From Lachnospiraceae bacterium (GTDB lineage Bacteria > Bacillota > Clostridia > Lachnospirales > Lachnospiraceae), in contig JAFZSQ010000020.1 of NCBI GenBank assembly GCA_017619295.1, positions 1 through 55,937 of the forward strand: 55,937 bases of DNA, in the 5' to 3' direction. The notes beneath the pieces are model-generated. The model was not told the origin of the DNA and searched no databases. It was given only the letters and a program-made list of their open reading frames with translations. The translations under genes and the position numbers were made by a program. Positions 22,890 to 30,640 of this stretch are shown here, piece by piece (the stretch's first letter is position 1; each line of letters starts with the position of its first letter).

Positions 22890-24704
22890 ATGAAAAAGAA
22901 ATATCTTGCTCTGCTGTTGGCTTCTACAATGACTGTATCGGTTATGGGATGTGCCTCAAATGGCGCAAGTACAGCAAGTGAACCTACAAGCGAGTCAGAG
23001 ATTAATTCGGAGGAAGCTGAGGTAGAGGCTGCTGAATCTGAAACAGGAGAAAATATTGAAACAAAGGAAGAGGAGACGGTGATGAGAAATGCATCCGGAA
23101 ATGTAAATTTAAATCAGATTGGCTTTATGCCTAAAGCAAGAAAGACAGTAGTTGTGAGAGGAGATAATCTCTCTCCTGAATTCAGGATTTTGGATGCTAA
23201 GACTGACGAGGAAGTTTTCAAGGGAACTCTCACAGGTCCTGTTGAAGCCAAGGAAGCTGCGGAGATGGTCTATCAGGGAGATTTCTCTGATTTTACCACC
23301 CCCGGAAACTATGTTGTAAAGGTTTCTAACGATGAGGAGTCTTATCCCTTTGAAATAAAAGACGGCGTGTATGACGATGTATTAAAGGAGATATTCCTTT
23401 TCTTCTATAAGCAGCGTTGCGGTTGTGAAGTAGAGGAATCTATTGTTGGCAAAATTGCTCATGGACCCTGCCATACATCTGATGCTCAGCTTTACGGAAC
23501 CAAAGAATATAAAGAAGTTAACGGCGGATGGCATGATGCAGGTGACTACGGAAGATACGTGGTTGCCGGTGCCACCAGTATTGCCGACATGTTTATGGCT
23601 TATGAGGATTTCCCCGAGATTTGGAAAACTGATTCAGTGGGAATTCCCGAAAGCGGAAATGGTATCCCCGATATTCTTGATGAAGCAAGATATGAACTTG
23701 ACTGGATGCTTAAGATGCAGGATGAGGCAACCGGCGGAGTTTACCACAAGGTTACCTGCATAGACTTCCCGGGATATGTAATGCCCGAGGCGGAAACAAA
23801 GAAGCTGGTAATCGCTCCCATTTCTCCTACCGCAACAGGAGACTTTGCTGCTGTTATGGCTATGGCATCAAGAATCTACAGACCCTTCGATAAAGAATTT
23901 GCTAACAAGGCTCTTGAAGTTGCAAAGAAAGCCTGGGACTATCTTGAGGCAAATCCCAACATGGAAGGTTTTAAGAATCCTCCCGAAATTCACACCGGTG
24001 AATATGGTGATGGGGACAGTTCCGATGAGAGATACTGGGCTGCAGTTGAACTTTTGAAGGTTACAGGCGAACAGAAATACAAAGACTATGTAGCAAAAGC
24101 TCTTTCAGGAAACGTTCCCTTCGGCCTTGGCTGGGATACAATGGGAACCTATGGAAATGCTGCTTATCTTTCACTTGATGAGAGCTTACAGGATGCAGCG
24201 CTTAAGGACAAAGTTTTAGAAGCATGTAAGAATCAGGCAAATGTGTACCTTAACAATGTGAAGACAGATGGTTATATGTGTGACCTTGGTGATAATTATA
24301 TCTGGGGTTCCAACTTAAGTGTTTGCTCTTTTGCGAGACTGATGCTTCTTGTTAACAAATACTGTCCCGAAATGAAAGACATGTACACAGCTGCATATGA
24401 TCAGATTTCATACCTGATGGGTCAGAATGCAGTCTCCTATTCATTCATTTCAGGATTCGGTACAAACTATACTCAGAATTCTCACCACAGACCCAGTCTT
24501 GCATCAAGCTCCCTTGTAAAGGGAATGGTAGCAGGCGGACCTAACGGCGGAAAGCAGGATCCCTGCGCAGGCAAAGCCCTTAAGGATGCGCCTCCTGCAA
24601 AGTCCTACATTGACCATAGTGAGAGTTACTCAACCAATGAAGTTGCTATTTACTGGAACTCACCGGTGCTTTATCTTTTATCTGCAATCATCAGCGGAGA
24701 ATAA
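22890..24704 (+). CDS. GH9 family cellulase, lipoprotein, with N-terminal Ig-like domain
   Basis: 604 residues. Signal peptide with lipobox VMGC (Cys21), then an acidic Ser/Glu-rich linker (~22-62). Residues ~68-155 form the CelD_N Ig-like domain (NLNQIGFMPKARKTVVV). The (alpha/alpha)6 GH9 domain follows: WHDAGDYGRY with catalytic Asp216/Asp219, SHHRP in the His-Arg substrate motif, and TNEVAIYWNSP with Glu584 as acid. Anchored outside the cell, it would cut cellulose, lichenan or cellodextrins. It has no carbohydrate-binding module or dockerin. SD CGGAGA. Likely under the same LacI-type operator as the cellodextrin genes 18 kb downstream. Confidence 0.95.
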   Translation: MKKKYLALLLASTMTVSVMGCASNGASTASEPTSESEINSEEAEVEAAESETGENIETKEEETVMRNASGNVNLNQIGFMPKARKTVVVRGDNLSPEFRILDAKTDEEVFKGTLTGPVEAKEAAEMVYQGDFSDFTTPGNYVVKVSNDEESYPFEIKDGVYDDVLKEIFLFFYKQRCGCEVEESIVGKIAHGPCHTSDAQLYGTKEYKEVNGGWHDAGDYGRYVVAGATSIADMFMAYEDFPEIWKTDSVGIPESGNGIPDILDEARYELDWMLKMQDEATGGVYHKVTCIDFPGYVMPEAETKKLVIAPISPTATGDFAAVMAMASRIYRPFDKEFANKALEVAKKAWDYLEANPNMEGFKNPPEIHTGEYGDGDSSDERYWAAVELLKVTGEQKYKDYVAKALSGNVPFGLGWDTMGTYGNAAYLSLDESLQDAALKDKVLEACKNQANVYLNNVKTDGYMCDLGDNYIWGSNLSVCSFARLMLLVNKYCPEMKDMYTAAYDQISYLMGQNAVSYSFISGFGTNYTQNSHHRPSLASSSLVKGMVAGGPNGGKQDPCAGKALKDAPPAKSYIDHSESYSTNEVAIYWNSPVLYLLSAIISGE

Positions 24705-24707
24705 TAA

Positions 24708-25610
24708 ATGGAACTAGGAACAGAAGCCTTTGTACTTAAATATGACGAAAATGAAAAGTCCATTGTCGGATATGAAGACATGGGCTCTGTTCTTGATATC
24801 TCTGATAAAACTGACATCGAGATAATTGGGAAGAAGGCTTTCCTTGGATGCAAGTCCTTAAAGAAAGTGTTTCTCCCCGGAAGTATCAAATCCTTATCCG
24901 ATTGGAGTTTTTCAAAGTGTAACAATCTTAAGTCCGTCAAAATTGACCTTCCGGTAGAGAGCGGGCTTTTTGGTCGTGGAGTCTTTGAGGGTTGCGAGCA
25001 TCTAAAAGAAATATCCTTTAAAGATGCCCACAAAGATTTATCTGTTCTTCTGGCTGCAAATGTAAACAGACTGCCGAATGAGCATTTGTTAAGAAGTGAC
25101 GATTTGGGACAGCAGGGCTGGTATGAAAAGTGGGATATCGCTCTTATGGCTCTTCTCAATACCGATGATGCAGAAGGAAGCATCAATACTCTGGTTTGCG
25201 GTGAAGAAGATATATCCACTGACGGAATCGGATCCGTGGACGGGGAGATGCCCGGAGAAACAGACGATTTTGTCAAAAGAGCTGCAAAGAATAAGTGCTT
25301 CCTTTGCTTCTTAAGACTTATGCATGACAGTTTTCTTAAGGATGATAAGAGAACTTTGTTTGAAAACTATATCAAGGCAAGGGCTTTCGGAAATCCCAAG
25401 GACTTTGCCTGGGTTACTTTAAAGGAAGACTGCGAAGGAGAAGTAGATTACTATAAACTCTACCTTTCAATAGTCAAGCCTTCCAAAGATGACATCAAAG
25501 GAATGGTGGCTGACTTAAGCGCCACTCAGGTTCAGGCCAAGGCTTTTCTCATTAACGAGGCTGCAGGAAATACAGGAGAATCTTCTGCTCTTGATGATTT
25601 GATGTTATAG
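24708..25610 (+). CDS. Leucine-rich-repeat (BspA/LRR_5-type) protein, unknown
   Basis: 300 residues without a signal peptide. Residues ~40-105 carry two or three LRR_5 repeats of the Treponema BspA type (IGKKAFLGCKSLKKVFLPGS, LSDWSFSKCNNLKSVKI, GRGVFEGCEHLKEISF). The rest is alpha-helical and acidic, resembling ankyrin-like solenoids around KRAAKNKCFLCFLRL. It starts 3 nt after the GH9 stop with SD GGAG, so they are cotranscribed. A cytosolic location next to a surface cellulase is odd; role unknown. Confidence 0.75.
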   Translation: MELGTEAFVLKYDENEKSIVGYEDMGSVLDISDKTDIEIIGKKAFLGCKSLKKVFLPGSIKSLSDWSFSKCNNLKSVKIDLPVESGLFGRGVFEGCEHLKEISFKDAHKDLSVLLAANVNRLPNEHLLRSDDLGQQGWYEKWDIALMALLNTDDAEGSINTLVCGEEDISTDGIGSVDGEMPGETDDFVKRAAKNKCFLCFLRLMHDSFLKDDKRTLFENYIKARAFGNPKDFAWVTLKEDCEGEVDYYKLYLSIVKPSKDDIKGMVADLSATQVQAKAFLINEAAGNTGESSALDDLML

Positions 25611-25617
25611 AGGTTAT

Positions 25618-26244
25618 ATGGAAACACGCGAAGAAGCTTTAGAATACGGACTTAGTTTTCCAAATACATACAAAGACACGCCCTTTCACGATCAGAACTG
25701 GCAGTTAATCAGAGTGAAGGGTAATAAGAAAGCTTTTCTTTGGACCTATGAACTAAACGGTTTTGTCAATCTGAATGTGAAGGTCCATCCCGATAATGCC
25801 TATTTCTGGCGACAGATGTACAAGTCTGTAATTCCCGGTTACCATCAGAATAAAGAGCATTGGAATACTATCATTCTTGACGGAAGTATTCCCGATGAAG
25901 ATATAAAAAGAATGATTGGGGAGAGCTATGATCTGGTGACAGACTCACCCACCAAGAGGATATACGAAGCAGTTAAGAAAATCCCCAAAGGATGTGTTGC
26001 TACATATGGCCAGATAGCTGAACTTGCCGGAGATAAGAAGATGGCCAGAGCTGTGGGCAATGCTCTTCATAAGAATCCGGATCATGATTCAATACCCTGC
26101 CACCGCGTGGTAAATTCCCAGGGACAACTGGCTGAAGCCTTTGTCTTCGGCGGTGTTAATCACCAGGCCAAATACCTTGAGGAAGAAGGTGTTGAGGTTG
26201 TGGATAATCGGGTTGATTTAAAGAAGTATCGGTGGAAATATTAA
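25618..26244 (+). CDS. YjbR/MmcQ domain fused to MGMT (O6-alkylguanine-DNA alkyltransferase) domain
   Basis: 208 residues. Residues 1-105 match the MmcQ/YjbR DNA-binding-like fold (FPNTYKDTPFHD, VKVHPDNAYFWRQMY, HWNTIILDGSIPDEDIKRMIGESYDLV). Residues ~112-195 are the catalytic MGMT half: KGCVATYGQIA, ARAVGNAL (Arg finger), and IPCHRVV with Cys161 as alkyl acceptor. Thus an active alkyltransferase is likely, unlike alkyltransferase-like proteins that have Trp at this position. The usual MGMT N-terminal domain is replaced by YjbR. It starts 7 nt after the LRR gene and overlaps the Dabb gene by 4 bp tail to tail. Confidence 0.92.
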   Translation: METREEALEYGLSFPNTYKDTPFHDQNWQLIRVKGNKKAFLWTYELNGFVNLNVKVHPDNAYFWRQMYKSVIPGYHQNKEHWNTIILDGSIPDEDIKRMIGESYDLVTDSPTKRIYEAVKKIPKGCVATYGQIAELAGDKKMARAVGNALHKNPDHDSIPCHRVVNSQGQLAEAFVFGGVNHQAKYLEEEGVEVVDNRVDLKKYRWKY

Positions 26245-26522
26245 TCGCAATCAAATATTGCCTTACTTTCAAGTAAATCTCCGTACTTGCTTTTCCAGTC
26301 CTTGTGAATATCCGAGGCATCGAATCTTTCCAATCCCTCAGGTGATAGCGTCATCTCAATCATGAGACTGTACCTGTTATCCCTTTCACTGTTTGTTTTA
26401 CGAATCTCGATATTTTCAACCCCCTCAATCCTAAGAGCTTTATCATATAGCTCTCTGATTTCGGGAAGCAATTTCTCTGTATTATTCTTTTCTTTAAATT
26501 TCACAATTATATAATGTTTCAT
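26241..26522 (-). CDS. Dabb (stress-responsive A/B barrel) domain protein
   Basis: 93 residues, one alpha-beta barrel domain of the dimeric Dabb family. MKHYIIVKFKEKNNTEKL, GVENIEIRKTN, RYSLMIEMTL and DIHKDWKSKYG match the usual strand order and the final HxxW helix. Enzymatic role in this family is rarely known. Last gene of the ECF/MBL/GNAT minus-strand operon, 3 nt after the GNAT gene with SD AAGGAA. Confidence 0.85.
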   Translation of the reverse strand: MKHYIIVKFKEKNNTEKLLPEIRELYDKALRIEGVENIEIRKTNSERDNRYSLMIEMTLSPEGLERFDASDIHKDWKSKYGDLLESKAIFDCD

Positions 26523-26525
26523 TAT

Positions 26526-27017
26526 CTACAATTCCTTTTCACAACATAAATACTCGTGTTCGTACATGAAAGTCTCGCCGACTGTTCTGAATCCAAAGTG
26601 AGAGTAGGCTTTCAGGGCCTTAACATTATGCTTGTCCACAAGAAAGTGAATGCTCTTAAAACCTCTTCGCTTTAGCTCCGCCAGACCGTATTCCACCAGA
26701 AGCTTTGCAATTCCTTTGTTTTGCATTTCCGGCAAAACCGCAAGCCTCGCCAATTCTCCTCCGGGGAATAAACTTCTGTCCCAGCACTCAAGGGCGTCCA
26801 CATCTTCGTCGTCTTCCACAGAGAAGCAGCCGACGATTTTACCATCAGATCTTAGGATAAATAATGAGTCTCTCTCAAGGTCAAAATCGATGGTCCCGTT
26901 GCTGGGGTATTCATCGTCCCAGGGGCAGAAGGGTCTGCCTAACTGAGACTTATATAGTGCAAGTACCTCTTCTCGGTCTTCTTCCGTGGCAAGTACTATT
27001 TCGTAATCCAAATTCAT
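26526..27017 (-). CDS. GNAT-family N-acetyltransferase
   Basis: 163 residues, one full GNAT domain. FDLERDSLFILRSDGKIVGCFSV forms the central sheet, ELARLAVLPEMQNKGIAKLLVEYG the acetyl-CoA pyrophosphate loop (Q/R-x-x-G-x-G/A), and VKALKAYSHFGF the C-terminal helix. Substrate unknown. Sits between MBL (17 nt) and Dabb (3 nt) genes in one operon. Confidence 0.92.
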   Translation of the reverse strand: MNLDYEIVLATEEDREEVLALYKSQLGRPFCPWDDEYPSNGTIDFDLERDSLFILRSDGKIVGCFSVEDDEDVDALECWDRSLFPGGELARLAVLPEMQNKGIAKLLVEYGLAELKRRGFKSIHFLVDKHNVKALKAYSHFGFRTVGETFMYEHEYLCCEKEL

Positions 27018-27034
27018 TTTCGTTTTCTCGTTTC

Positions 27035-27853
27035 TTAAAATTCCATAACCAGGCCGGCTCTCAGCTGTTCAAGCTTGTCCCCAAGTTCTTCTTTCATAAT
27101 GCCGTAGGCACGATCCTTGGTGCAATGACCCGTGCAGACATAGTCAATGCCCGTTTCCTTTATGGCTTTGGCAGTGGCTCTGATTTCATCCTCAGGCTTA
27201 TTGAACAGGTGGAACCCGCCTATCAAAGCGTGCACATGCTTGTCAGGGAAAGTGGACTTGACCTCATTTATTATATTGATGGTACCGCCATGGGAGCAGC
27301 TGTTAAGGATAACAAGGCCCTTGTCGGTATCAAGCACAAGGCTCTGCTCGTGGGAAAAGTCGTCAGGAATCATACCCTTTTTGGTCTTACGGTACATAGA
27401 TTCACGCTTACCAATCTTCTCAAGACCCGGAGTCTTATGGGGAATCAGATAGACTCCGTCACACAGCTTATAATCGCCTGAGACCATCTCTATCCTGTCG
27501 GGATAGTCCCTTATTATGTGTTTAGGGATTCCAATGTAACAATTAAAGATAAACTTCTTGTGATAGCATCTCTCGTCAGCCGTTTCTCTGAAGTAGAACT
27601 TGGCTTTCTTATTATCCGTGAAAAATCTTTTCAGGCCGTTTGCATGATCATAATGGGCGTGACTGAGCACCCCGTAATCCACATCCGCAATATCAAAGCC
27701 AAGTTTCTTCATATTCTCTGCAAACAAATCCGAGGATCCCACATCCAGAAGAATCTTCTTGTCATTATGTTCGGCCAGAATGGAAAGTCCCCATTCACCG
27801 CCCAGCTCTTCATGAGATTTGTTATCCACAATTACTGTCAGTTTTGTGCTCAT
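27035..27853 (-). CDS. MBL-fold hydrolase of the COG1237 (dihydropterin synthase-like) group
   Basis: 272 residues. Zinc motif SHAHYDHANGL (HxHxDH), with later ligands in NSCSHGGTINI, IGGFHLF and CTGHCT. These blocks match the COG1237 family that includes the archaeal 7,8-dihydropterin-6-methyl-4-(beta-D-ribofuranosyl)-aminobenzene-phosphate synthase; bacterial members have unknown activity. It starts 8 nt after the ECF ATPase gene stop, so it shares the transporter transcript. Confidence 0.88.
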   Translation of the reverse strand: MSTKLTVIVDNKSHEELGGEWGLSILAEHNDKKILLDVGSSDLFAENMKKLGFDIADVDYGVLSHAHYDHANGLKRFFTDNKKAKFYFRETADERCYHKKFIFNCYIGIPKHIIRDYPDRIEMVSGDYKLCDGVYLIPHKTPGLEKIGKRESMYRKTKKGMIPDDFSHEQSLVLDTDKGLVILNSCSHGGTINIINEVKSTFPDKHVHALIGGFHLFNKPEDEIRATAKAIKETGIDYVCTGHCTKDRAYGIMKEELGDKLEQLRAGLVMEF

Positions 27854-27861
27854 TATCCTCT

Positions 27862-28581
27862 TTACTCCTTTGACAAGCTTAAGGGAAGCTCCATACGGTT
27901 TGCTTCCAGAATTTCTTTGTTGCTTAATACTTCACGGGCCGGGCCGTCCGCCACAATCTCACCCTTTGACAGAAGAATTACCCTGTCACAGGTATCAAGA
28001 ATCATATCAAGGTCGTGGGAAGCAATAAGCTTGGTTTGCTTTAACTCCTTTATGGTATTGATAATGATTCGTCTGTTGTAGGGATCAAGGGTAGATGTGG
28101 GTTCATCCATAAGAATAATTTCAGGCTCCATGGCAAGAATGGTGGCAATTGCTGCCATTCTCTTTTCGCCTCCGGAAATCTTGTGGTTGTACTTGTCCTT
28201 GTACTCGGAAATGTTCAAGCGTGCCAGGACCTCATCAACCTTTGACTCGGCATCTTCTCTTGATAGTCCATAGTTTAAGGGTGCAAACATCATATCCTCA
28301 AGGACAGTAGGCATAAACATCTGGTCGTCGGAGTTTTGGAGAACGAATCCGATTTTGCCTCGTATCTCGTATAATTTCTTTCGGCTGATTTCTGTCCCGT
28401 CTATGGTAATCCTTCCCTCGCCCGAAAGAAGGCCAACCATCAGCTTCATAAGGGTAGACTTGCCTGCTCCGTTGGCACCGATTAGGCCCACGGATTCACC
28501 CTTTTCTATTTTAAAGTTCAAATCTTTAAGAACCTTTTTGTCTTTTTCAAAAGCAAAATTCACATTTTGAAATTCAATCAT
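27862..28581 (-). CDS. cbiO: ECF transporter ATPase (CbiO/NikO-like)
   Basis: 239 residues. Walker A GANGAGKST, Q-loop VLQNSDDQMF (typical ECF Q-loop), signature ISGGEKR, Walker B IILMDEPTSTLD, switch IASHDLD. Only one ATPase gene is present, so it would act as a homodimer, as in Ni/Co systems rather than EcfA1/A2 vitamin modules. Starts 4 nt after cbiQ. SD GAGGT. Confidence 0.93.
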   Translation of the reverse strand: MIEFQNVNFAFEKDKKVLKDLNFKIEKGESVGLIGANGAGKSTLMKLMVGLLSGEGRITIDGTEISRKKLYEIRGKIGFVLQNSDDQMFMPTVLEDMMFAPLNYGLSREDAESKVDEVLARLNISEYKDKYNHKISGGEKRMAAIATILAMEPEIILMDEPTSTLDPYNRRIIINTIKELKQTKLIASHDLDMILDTCDRVILLSKGEIVADGPAREVLSNKEILEANRMELPLSLSKE

Positions 28582-28585
28582 TGAT

Positions 28586-29389
28586 TTACCTCACAACCAA
28601 GCCTCCAAGGGCTTCAGTCAGATTATAAATGCGAAGGATTACGAAGATTGTAATCGCAATAACCAAAAATATGGCATCATGGACGTTGAATCTTCTGTTT
28701 TCCGAATAGTGGAAATGCTCGTGATAGCCTCTAAGGAGCATGGCTGAGTAGATTTCCTGTGCTTTGTCCATGCTTCGAAGTAAAAGCTGCCCTAAAAATG
28801 ACCCCCAGGCCGATACGTGTATTCCCTTCTGATTCGGGGCCCTTAAGTGATATGCGTCCGTCATCACCGAAAGCTCCTCAGTCATTACACCCACATAACG
28901 GTAGGTCAGAAGGAGAAGGGACACTATCATTGAAGGAACGTGAAGCTTCCTTAATGCCGCGCAAAGATTGTCTATCTTGGTGGTGGCCATAAGAAGGAAG
29001 GATGCCATCAGACAAAATACTCCTTTAAGCATCAGCGTAATCATGGAGATTACACCGCCGGATATGCCCACACCCCCGATGCGGACCATTATCTCTTTGT
29101 CGAAGAACGGATTAAAAAGCCCGACTGCCATTACCAGGGGAAGGACGATTCTCAGCTTGTAAAAACAGCTTCTCACATTTGTTCCGCTGACCTGGAATAG
29201 AATGATGGGCCAGAGAATCATGGGAAACAGGCCGTTTAAATCATACTTGTCAAACGACAGAACAACCATGATATATGCAATTGTTGAAAGGAATTTCGCC
29301 GCGGGATGTATGGAATGTATGGGCGAAGTTCGTGCCGCAAGCTCATCCATTTCGGAGAGCTCTCTAAGGGCCTTTTGCATTTTGTTCAT
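28586..29389 (-). CDS. cbiQ: ECF transporter transmembrane T-component (CbiQ/NikQ-like)
   Basis: 267 residues, five to six helices. It shows the T-component coupling signature AMLLRGYHE (Ala-x-x-x-Arg-Gly) and an upstream LRSMDKAQEIYSAM helix, which grip the ATPase dimer. The N-terminal PIHSIHPAAKF is also typical. No good ribosome-binding site is seen at 29389. It lies between cbiM (81 bp with an attenuator-like hairpin) and cbiO. Confidence 0.92.
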   Translation of the reverse strand: MNKMQKALRELSEMDELAARTSPIHSIHPAAKFLSTIAYIMVVLSFDKYDLNGLFPMILWPIILFQVSGTNVRSCFYKLRIVLPLVMAVGLFNPFFDKEIMVRIGGVGISGGVISMITLMLKGVFCLMASFLLMATTKIDNLCAALRKLHVPSMIVSLLLLTYRYVGVMTEELSVMTDAYHLRAPNQKGIHVSAWGSFLGQLLLRSMDKAQEIYSAMLLRGYHEHFHYSENRRFNVHDAIFLVIAITIFVILRIYNLTEALGGLVVR

Positions 29390-29413
29390 GTGCTAATACC
29401 TTTGGGAAATAAT

Positions 29414-29437
29414 AAGGGGCATCAAATGACGCCCCTT
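29414..29437 (-). terminator. Hairpin between cbiM and cbiQ, possible attenuator
   Basis: 11-bp stem AAGGGGC(A/G)TCA with one G-U pair and 2-nt loop, followed on the minus strand only by ATTATTT. Too weak a tail for full termination; may reduce expression of cbiQ and downstream genes or stabilise the cbiM message. Confidence 0.6.
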
Positions 29438-29470
29438 AATTATAACTTATCTCTGCTTAATTATATATAA

Positions 29471-30526
29471 CTATTGTGCTTCTGCGGTTTTCTTCTTTCT
29501 GAAGAAGCCACCGATGAAGCAGATTAAAACTGCAACGCCCGCTACAATTGCCGAGCCTACAATACCTGAAACCGTGGTTCCCATAGCAGCCTCACTGTCA
29601 GGGAATGCATAGTCAGGCAGGAAGGAAGTTGTTTCCTGAATAGCCCCGGCCTTCTCGGCCACAGTACTTTCTATACCGAAGTTATCCTCATCAAGTCCCA
29701 TGTTCTCGGCATATCCTTCTTCAGCGTTTCCGAAGAGTGCCCACTCAAGACCATCGGGATTGGAGCTTGCAAAAAGGCTTAAGCCACCGCCCACAACAAG
29801 TACGGCGATTCCAAGTGTTACAATAACGCTCTTTAAAGAGCCCTTCTTATCGCTCTCGGAACGCTCCACATCCTGTAAAAGTTCCGTACGGGTTTCGTAT
29901 ATGAAAATGAGAACCGCTGATGTAATAAGACCTTCCACAAGTCCGATTGCAAGGTGGATAGGCTGCATCAAAGCAACAAATGCACCAAAGGGAAGTTCTG
30001 TAATTCCTGAAATGCTTGTCTCAAGTACAACTGAGAAAGCACCAAGCTGAAGAGTTACGATACATCCAACTATGGAAGCAACAATGATTCTCCATCTTTG
30101 TCCGTTTCTGTTATCTCCGAATATTTTGCTTCTCATGAAAGGACGCCATATCAGGTAATACCCTATAAAGCACCCGTAGAACGCCATGTTCCAGACATTG
30201 GCCCCAAGAGCCATCAGTCCTCCGTCAGCAAAGAATAAACATTGGATTGCAAGAATTACTATCATGGATAAGAATCCTGCCTGAGGTCCAAGGAGTGCGG
30301 ATAATAACATACCGCCACACATGTGACCTGATGAACCTGTTCCGGGAATGGTGTAGTTAATCATCTGTCCTGCAAAAACAAGAGCTGATGTAACTGCCAT
30401 AACAGGCAATTTCTGAGGTTCGTCGTCTTTTCTTAATTTGTTGATTGAGAATCCGGCACCTGTTCCTGAAGCCACATACATTGTAGCTGCGACAGCGGGA
30501 GCCAGTAAAGCATCTGCCATATGCAT
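29471..30526 (-). CDS. cbiM: Ni/Co ECF transporter substrate component, CbiM fused to an N-type (PDGxE) domain
   Basis: 351 residues. It starts MHMADALL: in CbiM/NikM the free N-terminus and His2 bind the metal, so this ATG is dictated. GSSGHMCGGMLLSALLGPQAG holds the third ligand His. About seven helices form residues 1-225; residues ~235-351 add two helices flanking SSNPDGLEWALFG, the PDGxE mark of NikN/CbiN proteins. So M and N are fused, as in NikMN. The transported ion should be Ni2+ or Co2+. SD GGGAGG lies inside a long inverted repeat. Confidence 0.92.
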   Translation of the reverse strand: MHMADALLAPAVAATMYVASGTGAGFSINKLRKDDEPQKLPVMAVTSALVFAGQMINYTIPGTGSSGHMCGGMLLSALLGPQAGFLSMIVILAIQCLFFADGGLMALGANVWNMAFYGCFIGYYLIWRPFMRSKIFGDNRNGQRWRIIVASIVGCIVTLQLGAFSVVLETSISGITELPFGAFVALMQPIHLAIGLVEGLITSAVLIFIYETRTELLQDVERSESDKKGSLKSVIVTLGIAVLVVGGGLSLFASSNPDGLEWALFGNAEEGYAENMGLDEDNFGIESTVAEKAGAIQETTSFLPDYAFPDSEAAMGTTVSGIVGSAIVAGVAVLICFIGGFFRKKKTAEAQ

Positions 30527-30532
30527 AAAGAA

Positions 30533-30576
30533 ATACCTCCCATATAATGATATCGAGTTAATTATACGGGAGGTAT
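30533..30576 (-). promoter_or_regulatory. 16-bp inverted repeat over the cbiM promoter and Shine-Dalgarno
   Basis: Arm ATACCTCCCATATAAT at 30533-30548 and its inverse (one mismatch) at 30561-30576, 12 bp apart. One arm contains the cbiM ribosome-binding site, the other an equal anti-SD. If the TATAAT at 30566-30561 is the -10, one arm lies in promoter DNA, which points to a metal-responsive repressor; if transcription begins upstream, an SD-hiding hairpin is possible. Confidence 0.7.
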
Positions 30577-30590
30577 ATTATGTCACACAA
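30561..30590 (-). promoter_or_regulatory. Candidate cbiM promoter
   Basis: On the minus strand TTGTGT (30590-30585), 18-bp spacer, TATAAT (30566-30561). The upstream inverted-repeat arm overlaps the spacer and -10. Confidence 0.55.
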
Positions 30591-30609
30591 ACCCCCAGGG
30601 GGGATGTAT

Positions 30610-30640
30610 GTGCAATTTGGGGCCTGTCCCCATTTTGCAC
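30610..30640. repeat. REP-like hairpin directly after the AAA ATPase gene
   Basis: GTGCAA-TT-TGGGG, loop CCTGT, CCCCA-TT-TTGCAC, two stems around a symmetric internal bulge, touching the stop codon of the next gene. The GGGG-CCTGT-CCCC core is typical of REP palindromes mobilised by RAYT transposases. Only one copy is seen in the window. It may also act as a 3' mRNA stabiliser. Confidence 0.7.

Noticed and set aside
27862-30526. Vitamin ECF module (EcfA1/A2-T plus S component)
   Set aside because: A single ATPase and the CbiM N-terminal MHM with PDGxE domain show the metal-type transporter.
30527-30640. Cobalamin or NiCo riboswitch before cbiM
   Set aside because: Only ~114 bp are available, no B12-box or four-way junction is recognised, and the best promoter lies inside the gap.
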